DNA of 64,000 nucleotides from Pohlia nutans. Lineage: Eukaryota; Streptophyta; Bryopsida; Bryales; Mniaceae. Position numbers and translations under genes: made by a program. Where the stretch lies: the NCBI GenBank assembly GCA_022496805.1, contig CM040094.1, forward strand, positions 19,305,501 through 19,369,500, written 5' to 3'. Shown here one piece after another: positions 56,867 to 64,000 of the stretch. Positions within the stretch are counted from its first letter, which is position 1; every line of letters begins with the position of its first letter. The notes below the pieces were generated by a model, which did not search any database, was not told the origin of the DNA, and was given only the letters and a program-made list of their open reading frames with translations.

Positions 56867-59800
56867 CTCCCACTTTGCGTAGAGCCAAAGCCTCTAAGTC
56901 CAAATGCTATTACTAATCGTTGGTGTCGGTCTCTACAAAGACCCTTTGTGAGCACATCCGCCACCATGTGCTCCGTTGGGCAATACTCCAAATGTATAAC
57001 TCCCAATTCCAACTTCTCCCGAATGAAGTGGTATTGCACATCAATGTGCTTCGTGCGTGAATGATGTGTAGGGTTCTTTGCAAGTGAAATGCACCCTTGG
57101 TTGTCACACATAATCGTTGTAGCCTCACCTTGTGTGCAACCCACATCCACCATTAGTTGCCTCAACCAAATGGCCTCCTTCGTGGCATGGCTCGTAGCCA
57201 TGTACTCGGCCTCCACCGTTGATGTCGCCGTGGTTTGTTGCCGCTTGCTATTCCACGACACCGCTCCCGATCCGACCTTGAACATATAGCCCGTTGTCGA
57301 TCTTCGATCGCTCGTGTCTCCCGCGTAGTCCGCGTCACAATAGCCGCTCAACACAATGTCTTTGCCTCCAAGACACAACTTCACATCGCTTGTGCCCCTC
57401 AAATAACGCATGATCCTCTTGACCGTCATCCAATGCATCGAGCCCGGTCTCGCCATGTGTTGACTCACCACGCTAATTGGATTCGCAAGGTCGGGCCGTG
57501 TCGCAATCATCGCATACATCAACGACCCCACCGCTTGCTTGTATGGCACCTCCGCCATCGATTTAGCCTCCATCGCATACTCCTCCTCCGAGAACTTGAC
57601 GAGCTTGGAGTTTGCATCCAATGGTGTTGCCACGGGCTTACAATCCTCCATCCCGAATCTCTTGAGCACGTCCATCACATACTTGCCTTGACTCATGGTG
57701 ATAGTGCGTGTAGCCCTATCACGCACAAACTCAACACCAAGACAAAAGTGCAATTCTCCAAGATCACTCATCTCGTACTCTCTCTCAAGCATGCCTTTTA
57801 ATGCATTCATTAAACTCATGAGGCTTGCAAGAATGATCAAATCATCAACATATATGATCACAATCACCACATGTTGCCCCTCTTGCATGAAGTAGAGACT
57901 ATGATCCGCAATGCTCCTAGTAAACCCATGTGCAACCAAGAACGTGTCAATCTTTTGGTACCACGCTCTTGGAGATTGTTTCAACCCATACAATGATTTT
58001 TGCAACTTACAAACAAGGTGCTCATTACCTTGTTGCACAAACCCCTCAGGTTGCACCATGTAGATGTCCTCCTCCAAATCGCCATTCAAAAATGCGGTCT
58101 TCACATCCATTTGATATATCTCCAAGTCCAAGGCCGCTCCAATGGCAAGAATGCATCGAATGGTGGTGAACTTGGCCACGGGAGCAAATGTCTCGTGAAA
58201 GTCCACCCCATGCACTTGCGCGAACCCCTTGGCTACTAATCTTGCCTTGTGACGCACAACAATACCCGAAACATCCCTCTTTGTCCGAAACACCCATTTG
58301 CAACCAATGGGGTTGCGATCCTTTGGAATGGGAGTTAATTGCCACATACCGTTAGCAATTAGAGAGTCGTACTCCTCTTGCATGGCGCGCTCCCACTTGA
58401 CCGCATTCTCACCTTGCATGGCTTCTCGAATGGTCAATGGACCATCCGATAATGCCACATTCGCATGCTCGTCATCCACTTGAGGGAAGATGTGGTTCTT
58501 CCACCATTCTCCAGGTGGCTTGCGCGATCTCTCGGGGTACCGCCGCTCGCTTGAAGAAACTTGCTCCTCTTGCATGCCCTTTGCGCCATTCTTGGCCTTT
58601 GAGCTCGATGGCGCTTCAACAACCTCCGTGTCGCCAGCTTCGTCATCACCGTCATCATCACCTACATCAACAACACTAGGAGACTTGGAGGGTGTGTCCA
58701 CCAAAACGTCTCCACTACTCCCACTTGGACCAACCTCCAAAGGAGCCTCCATCGTAGACTCCTCACAAAATGTCACATCACGTGACCGAATGATCTTCCT
58801 CGTGTCCACCGACATGAGTCTATACGCCTTGGTACCTTCACAATACCCAAGAAACACACATTTCAAGGCCTTAGCCTCGAGTTTAGTCCTCCGTTCGTCG
58901 GGAACCTTTGTGGCCCGTGTCGCCCCTTCACCCGCAAATGGCAACCGTTGTTGCTTGCCTTCAATGCAACCTTCACACGTGAATGTAGAAGCATCCACTT
59001 TCAATTGATGAAGATCCATACCGCTTACCATGCCGCGTAGTGTCTTCACACTCTTGATGTTCAAATGGCCAAGTCGACGATGCCACAACGCCAACTTGTC
59101 GTCCTTCAAGTTTGAATGCGCCAACGCTGCTGATTCCTTCGAATGCACCTTGGAGAACTTGATGTGGTACAAGCCCTCGTGTTCTTCAATGATGGCCACC
59201 TCATCTCGACTCGGTGACAACACATAACACCCCTTATCACTAAACTCTACTCTCAAGTGCTTTGCCACTAGTTGCCTCACCGATAGTAAATTTGCCGTTA
59301 GTTTGGGAACGTGGAGGACATCTTTGATAGTGATTGTCTTCACACGACCCCTCACCTCGGTGTCTACAACAATTTGGCCCTTGCCAACGGCCTCAAGCAC
59401 CGTATCATCTCCCAAAATCACTCTCCTTGGATTAATGAGAGCATACGAATGAAAACAAGTTTTATGTGGTGACATGTGGCTTGTAGCCCCCGAATCAACA
59501 ATCCAATCACTCGTACTACCATTGCACGATACATTGCTTGCCATGTTTGCATACTCATCACCAACCTCAATCCAATCACTCATGCTTGCATCACCCTCGA
59601 TACCATCACTCATGCTTGCATCACCCTCGATGCCATCGCTCATGCTTGCCTCATATCTAGCCGTAAATGCGTACTCATCATCGTCACGAGTTTTAGTGTT
59701 GTTTGCACTCTCCCCTTTCTCATCCCTCTTGCGTTTGAAGCAAAATTTGGCAATGTGGCCCTTCTTACCACAATAGAAGCACACCTTGTCGCTTGAGCTC

Positions 59801-60450
59801 CCACCGCCTCCATTCTTGGATTGCTTCGCCACGAGTGCCGCTCCATCTTCTCGAGACTCGTTCTCCTTTCGCCGCGAAAGCTCGTGCAACAACCGTGAGG
59901 TCACATAGTCCAATGTGAGCTCCGTAATGGGTCTTGACTCCATCGCCACGATGAGGTACTCGTATGATGATGGAAGGCTCTCCAAAAGTGTCATCACGAT
60001 GTCACCATCCGTAACCGACACGTCGCAACCGTTGAGTTGATCCGCGAGAGCTTTGACCTTGTTGATGTGCGCCAACATGTCATCTTCTTCGCCCATCTTG
60101 ATGGTGAAGAACTTGCGCCTCAAAAACAAAATGTTGGCCAATGTTTTCGCTTCGTGAATGTTGCAAAGCTTGGACCATGCTTCCGCGGGTGTCTTGCACG
60201 AACGAATGTGCGCAAGTTGCGAATCCGCGAGGTTGAGTGCCAAAATGGCAAATGCCTTCTTCTCCCTCCTCGTGTACGCTTGCATGATCCTAGGATCCGT
60301 AGAAGAGAAAGGAGGTTCCTCACTACCCTCGACAATCTCCCACAACTCCTTCTCGGCCATCACCATCTCCATTTTGAACTTCCACAAGTGGAAATTCACC
60401 CCATCGAACTTGTCCACGACCTTGGGACCCTCACCCTCAAAAGATGCCAT
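56842..60450 (-). CDS. Copia Gag-Pol polyprotein without integrase core
   Basis: An open frame of about 1202 codons; I chose the MASFEGEG Met at 60450 because the family's Gag begins this way, though a Met three codons earlier is possible. In order: Gag (FDGVNFHLWKFKMEM), zinc knuckle CFYCGKKGHIAKFC, a small duplication of ASMSDGIEGD, and protease (WIVDSGATSHMS). Then come the integrase zinc region (LWHRRLGHLN..C..C), reverse transcriptase (QMDVKTAFLNGDL, YGLKQSPRAWY, IIYVDDLIILA) and RNase H (YCDADYAGD, VEAEYMA). Between GATRATK and VPDERRTK, near base 58906, about 200 residues carrying the D,D35E core are missing in frame. The rest looks functional. Typical family members are 1300-1450 residues. 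Confidence 0.93.
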   Translation of the reverse strand: MASFEGEGPKVVDKFDGVNFHLWKFKMEMVMAEKELWEIVEGSEEPPFSSTDPRIMQAYTRREKKAFAILALNLADSQLAHIRSCKTPAEAWSKLCNIHEAKTLANILFLRRKFFTIKMGEEDDMLAHINKVKALADQLNGCDVSVTDGDIVMTLLESLPSSYEYLIVAMESRPITELTLDYVTSRLLHELSRRKENESREDGAALVAKQSKNGGGGSSSDKVCFYCGKKGHIAKFCFKRKRDEKGESANNTKTRDDDEYAFTARYEASMSDGIEGDASMSDGIEGDASMSDWIEVGDEYANMASNVSCNGSTSDWIVDSGATSHMSPHKTCFHSYALINPRRVILGDDTVLEAVGKGQIVVDTEVRGRVKTITIKDVLHVPKLTANLLSVRQLVAKHLRVEFSDKGCYVLSPSRDEVAIIEEHEGLYHIKFSKVHSKESAALAHSNLKDDKLALWHRRLGHLNIKSVKTLRGMVSGMDLHQLKVDASTFTCEGCIEGKQQRLPFAGEGATRATKVPDERRTKLEAKALKCVFLGYCEGTKAYRLMSVDTRKIIRSRDVTFCEESTMEAPLEVGPSGSSGDVLVDTPSKSPSVVDVGDDDGDDEAGDTEVVEAPSSSKAKNGAKGMQEEQVSSSERRYPERSRKPPGEWWKNHIFPQVDDEHANVALSDGPLTIREAMQGENAVKWERAMQEEYDSLIANGMWQLTPIPKDRNPIGCKWVFRTKRDVSGIVVRHKARLVAKGFAQVHGVDFHETFAPVAKFTTIRCILAIGAALDLEIYQMDVKTAFLNGDLEEDIYMVQPEGFVQQGNEHLVCKLQKSLYGLKQSPRAWYQKIDTFLVAHGFTRSIADHSLYFMQEGQHVVIVIIYVDDLIILASLMSLMNALKGMLEREYEMSDLGELHFCLGVEFVRDRATRTITMSQGKYVMDVLKRFGMEDCKPVATPLDANSKLVKFSEEEYAMEAKSMAEVPYKQAVGSLMYAMIATRPDLANPISVVSQHMARPGSMHWMTVKRIMRYLRGTSDVKLCLGGKDIVLSGYCDADYAGDTSDRRSTTGYMFKVGSGAVSWNSKRQQTTATSTVEAEYMATSHATKEAIWLRQLMVDVGCTQGEATTIMCDNQGCISLAKNPTHHSRTKHIDVQYHFIREKLELGVIHLEYCPTEHMVADVLTKGLCRDRHQRLVIAFGLRGFGSTQSGSIEVIDAT
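56867..56876 (-). promoter_or_regulatory. Polypurine tract of the copia element
   Basis: AAAGTGGGAG on the minus strand directly adjoins the 3' LTR, the place where plus-strand DNA synthesis is primed during reverse transcription. Confidence 0.7.
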
Positions 60451-61261
60451 GATCCTCACTTACGTATGCCTCCCCACACAAATGAAACCTCAAACTCAAA
60501 CACACAACTTTGTTTTTGTGATTTTTTTATTTTTTTTTGATATTGCACCTTTGTGCACCCAATGGGTTTAAAACAACCCCAAACACTAGATCAGCACTTT
60601 TGTGCTCCACACACGCCTCCCAACACTCAAATGTGAGAACCCTCACCCAAAAATGCAAAGAGGCTCACCAAAACCCCTCAAATCACTCAATGGAGCTCAA
60701 AACAACTCCAAATGCTTCAATACGACGCCTAAGTGTCCCCAAACACTCAATGCACGTCAATGACACCTTTGTGTCCTTCAAGAGCACTCACTCAATGCAC
60801 ATGAACTCACACAAGTCCCTCAAAACCCCAATCGCATTGAAATTGCTCAAAACCGCACCTTTGTGCACAAACTAGCTCCAAATGAAAATTTGAGCACCCC
60901 AAGAGCATGAAACACATGCAACACCTCAAAGCAAGTGCCTAATCACTAGGATCAGATGGTAGACCCTCCACGAGAGTCTTCACACCTCACAAATCACTTG
61001 GATTTACTCAAATGCTCACAATTGAACCAAACGAAGTTCCACTCGCAACGAAGAGATAGAAGAAAGAAAAGAAGGAGATCAAGGGAAGAAATTGACCAAA
61101 GAGAGTGCTCCAACATGTAACTTCAGCCCATGCACACCTCCAAGAAACACCAACGCTTCAACAAGCTCCAAAACCTCCAACAATGCTCCAAAACCGCCCG
61201 TTGCGCACCGACCTCAAAATACTTGCACAAATGCAATCTAATACTCATGAAACACACATGA

Positions 61262-61275
61262 GTGGGCCCATAACC
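61262..61275 (-). promoter_or_regulatory. Primer binding site, complementary to initiator tRNA-Met anticodon arm
   Basis: The plus strand reads GTGGGCCCATAACC immediately next to the 5' LTR. This equals the anticodon stem-loop of a eukaryotic initiator tRNA-Met (CAT anticodon), so the element RNA would pair with an internal cleaved tRNA half rather than the 3' CCA end. Use of such a half-tRNA primer is established for Drosophila copia. Confidence 0.75.
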
Positions 61276-61533
61276 TATTGAAGGTAGAGAAGATTGCACA
61301 AGGCACACACACAAACACAAGGAATGCGTAGAAAGAGATGATCTTTACTCAAAGGCCTTCCACCTTAAGTAGTGTACACTAGGAGGTCACCATGGACAAA
61401 CCATATGGGATAACTCATCACAAGGACACTCTAGAGATCAGCCCATGCCTAACCCCTCCTCCCACACACCATTATTTAGCACCCGTACGTCTTTGGCTTC
61501 TAGCAATACTACGTTGCATCAATTACCTCAATA
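61276..61533 (-). repeat. 5' LTR of the copia element
   Basis: The 258-bp terminal repeat is identical by eye to 56609-56866. It should hold the element promoter; I see no convincing TATA box on the minus strand. Between it and the polyprotein start lies an 800-bp leader without long frames. Confidence 0.95.
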
Positions 61534-62811
61534 CAAGGCGCATGATTCGAGGTTTGTCCAGCATTGCTTAGAGTTGCACTGGGATTGGGTGGTCGATGCT
61601 GGACTCTCCATAGACGAACATTGGGTCTACAGTGACGGCTGTAGTTCGCAATTCAAGTGTGCCACGGCAATGTATTTTGTCGGTCGATACCCTTCGCTCA
61701 CTGGAGGGTGTTTGATGCGATGGAATTACTTTGAATCAGCTCATGGGAAGGGGGAGTGGGATGGTGCAAGTGCAGTGGCAAAGAGGTCACTTCGAGCAGA
61801 GCAAATTCAGAACCCCCTCAGACCGCTCCAAAATGCAGAGCATGTTGTTGAGTACTTAAAAGAAAATTATTCAAGTCGTGTTGCTAGCACATACACTCAG
61901 TCTAAGACTAACCCGATCTCTCGTGTCTTTTGGAACATTGGAGAATTTGAAGTTGATCATAAAGACAGCAGTATCAAATGCCGCACATTACCTGGCTCTA
62001 GCAATCTATATTCTATTATGGGATTTTCTTTGACTGACCCTACCCTTATTAGGACTCGTGAATTGTCATGCTTTTGTATCCCCTGTATTGATGGTAATTG
62101 GAATGATTGTGAGAACTCGTCTCATGTGCAGGACTGGAAGATTCAGCGCCTAAATCCCTTTAGTGCTGGCGCTTTAGCCCCGCAAATTGCGATGTTGGAC
62201 GATGAGGCAAACTGGATTCATGATGGACTGTCCGTGGAGATAGGAGACTTGGTGTGTGTTGGTGATAACTTCATGATTCCAGCAAAGTGCGACAACGAAG
62301 ATGGGGTTGATTATTATATACTGCAATGTCAACGTCCCAAATTCATGTTCGAGGAGCCTTTGAGTTGTCCATGGGGAGGTGTCTTTGCTGCAGGAGATGA
62401 AGTAATTTGAGCTAAATACTAGAAAAAGTTTGGTAGAGGTGACAAAACCTACGTGTTTTGTAATAGGGCAGTTGATGCACATGTTGATGCTCATCTAGTG
62501 AGAGCTTGCAAGTTCCCAATGCTTCTTGCAGCCCACAGAGTTAAGGGAAGCCCTGTTTACAAGATAACAGCTGAATCCAAGAGGATATGCGAGGATGCGT
62601 TAAGAGACTGGTGGGCGTTTAATGCTGAATAGATGCCCACAGTAGGCTAGGTAAATTGTATTTTCTTATACTTAATACAAAATTTGATAAAATTACTTGC
62701 TAACATAAACTGTTGATACACTTAGTTTAGATAATATATGTACGTCTAGGTACAATGTCAAAAATGTGAACAACATTCAAAATATAAAATTTGTAAAATA
62801 TGTCCACAGCT

Positions 62812-62912
62812 ATGTCCAAAATGTCCTGAATGATGTCCAAAATGTATTCAAATTATGTCCAAAATGTCCTGAATGATGTCCAAAATGTATTCAAATTATG
62901 TACAATATGTCC
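62812..62912. repeat. 43-bp tandem repeat
   Basis: Two full units of ATGTCCAAAATGTCCTGAAT followed by GATGTCCAAAATGTATTCAAATT start at 62812 and 62855, with a partial third. The unit itself is built from ATGTCCAAA words that also occur just upstream. It lies in the 3' flank of the DDE-like gene. Confidence 0.9.
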
Positions 62913-63179
62913 TGAAGTGTATGACCTGTATAATATGTACCGCACATGTATAACCCTGAACATGTACATGCCGCATCTAGTTTAGCACTACTTAATCTAC
63001 AAAGTCCGCCTACAGACAAAACAACATCCCACATGTCCAACAGCACACACACCCACAAATGTGAGAAAAAAAAAACTTGCAATGAGGTCAAGGCCTCCAA
63101 CGCATTAGTTGAAGTGAACCCCACAAGCAAGGTGCAATACATTGTTGGACTTTACAAAAAAATACAAACTCTAGTGAAC

Positions 63180-64000
63180 CTATTTCCGCCCCTTCTTCGC
63201 CGTCGCACTTGCCTTTCGCTTCACTTTCTCAGCTTTCTTCTTCACAGATTGCGGAGGAGGTGAATCCTCGGCAACCTCCTTTGCACGTGCCCTGGTCACC
63301 CGGTCAGTTGGGGTAGGCACTTTGGGTACACGCTCCCCCTCATCTGCAAGGGCTTGCTCAATCATCTTTGAGTAGCTCTTATCCACCGAGTGTAGGTTCT
63401 CAACCGCTACAGCCTCATCATCGATGCTATTTGCCACTGCAGATTTACAAACATTCTAATATTTTTATGCAGAATTCCAAGTATTCAATTATTCCATACA
63501 TGCTTGCCATGAGAATCACAATCCTACAGAATTCAGAAATTGCATTGACATATGTTGAGGGCGTCACTTCTGTTGAGGTACACACTTTCTAACACAGCTT
63601 CAATACATTGATAATTACACTCCATAAGGGAAAAAGATGTGTACCTAGATGTCCTCGTTTCGATGCATGCACTGTAGTTTCTTCCAGGCTGGCAGATGCT
63701 TCAAGAGGCGAATTTTTTTGAGACTGTGGTGACAGACTTACTTCACGTCCTTGGTCCGCCAGCCACATGGATGCTTCGTGCGGTGTTAGGGTGGATGTTG
63801 ACGCTGATATAGGACGAGGCGGCACAAATTTCTTGGGAGCAGTGACCTTAGACTTGGGGGGGGGCCTAGGAGGCAATTCAGGTGGTGCTGCTTCGATTTC
63901 CCTCTCATTTTCGCTATCTGCCGCAGCATGTTCTCCACCTTCAGAAGGAGTTGCTTCGATTTCTTTCTCATCTTCGCTATCTGCCGCACCACCTTCCCCA
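63180..64000 (-). CDS. 3' part of an unknown acidic/basic low-complexity protein
   Basis: Minus strand, entering from the right edge. The exon 64000-63645 has a tandem repeat (ADSEDEKEIEATPSEGGE then ADSENEREIEAAPPE), a Pro/Lys-rich stretch (LPPRPPPKSKVTAPKKF) and a Ser/Thr-rich part. The intron 63437-63644 has a GTACAC donor and a CTGCAG acceptor and keeps phase. The last exon (63436-63180) encodes SIDDEAVAVENLHSVDKS and a Lys-rich end (KKKAEKVKRKASATAKKG). The protein looks disordered and nuclear by composition. I recognise no family, and the start is outside the window. Confidence 0.5.

Larger units (their letters stand above)
56609..61533 (-). mobile_element. Ty1/copia retrotransposon, young, integrase core deleted
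   Basis: The element is 4925 bp, in minus orientation, flanked by CAAGG at 56604-56608 and 61534-61538. Its LTRs (56609-56866 and 61276-61533) are 258 bp each and identical as far as I can read them, so insertion is recent. Ends are TATTGAGG..CCTTCAATA in element orientation, so TA..TA rather than TG..CA. A primer site and polypurine tract sit at the expected places. It encodes one Gag-Pol frame that is uninterrupted but lacks most of the integrase catalytic domain. Confidence 0.95.
54230..62632 (+). pseudogene. Unassigned DDE-like transposase gene split by a copia element
   Basis: Exon 1 (54230-55030, MGNIAKRRRVRE) is Arg-rich and helical. The intron 55031-55791 has GTAAGT and CTACAG boundaries and keeps phase. 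Exon 2 encodes Cys/His clusters (CCCIYH, CNCQCVVC, CLCPKGE, CSECGFHLFKFC), then HIDYAENYTF and VTILVHI. At 56608 copia intervenes; the frame resumes at 61539 with FVQHCLELHWDWV, VYSDGCSSQFK, the segment SAHGKGEWDGASAVAKR, and a C-terminal part to TAG 62630-62632. The three acidic motifs D(YAEN), D(GCxxQFK) and D/E after HGKG suggest a DDE nuclease fold of a family I know only as uncharacterised. Stops: TGA 56086, TGA 62408, TAG 62420. Excising copia with one CAAGG restores the frame. Confidence 0.65.

Overview
The window looks like nuclear DNA of a plant or streptophyte alga. Split genes carry GT..AG introns of roughly 90-460 bp. The mobile elements belong to plant-typical classes: CACTA with Transposase_21 and DUF4216-like parts, Ty1/copia, Ty3/gypsy, and MULE-like transposases with SWIM fingers. 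A bryophyte or charophyte is my best guess, but it rests on general flavour and is weak. I recognise no conserved housekeeping gene, rRNA, tRNA or CRISPR array. Most of what can be named is transposable-element or satellite DNA, much of it decayed.

Layout. 1-4315: the 3' part of a Ty3/gypsy element (integrase), holding a 308-bp MITE-like insert, followed by its own promoter-like leader and a long extra ORF that is open except for five stop codons. 4316-14215: AT-rich DNA without recognisable genes, with several repeat families. 14220-16660: a satellite of about 150-bp monomers with a ~925-bp higher-order period. 17332-~28340: a decayed minus-strand CACTA transposon. It carries an (AC)17(AT)70 microsatellite, a captured SET-domain-like gene fragment, and a nested 4647-bp insertion (5-bp target duplication TGTCG) that encodes an intact 859-residue protein. 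28734-34444 and 41725-48916: two copies of a MULE-like transposon family. Each has a two-exon transposase and, nearby, a small companion gene. The companion in the second copy shares an N-terminal domain with the transposase. 35345-41041: a nine-exon broken gene with a ParB-like DGNHR motif, whose second intron holds a G-run minisatellite. 50290-53160: a 455-bp tandem array whose units each contain a large near-perfect palindrome. 54230-62632: a broken DDE-like transposase gene, interrupted by a nearly intact copia element (56609-61533) with identical LTRs. 63180-64000: the 3' end of an unknown gene that runs off the right edge.

How it works together. This is a nested transposon graveyard. 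The order of events can be read where insertions split reading frames: removing the 4647-bp insert or the copia element together with one target copy restores the interrupted frame exactly. Nonsense codons recur across unrelated families, and nearly all are explicable as C-to-T changes (on either strand), which suggests methylated cytosine decay. The copia copy lacks the integrase catalytic core although its LTRs are identical, so it was either mobilised in trans or lost the core very recently.
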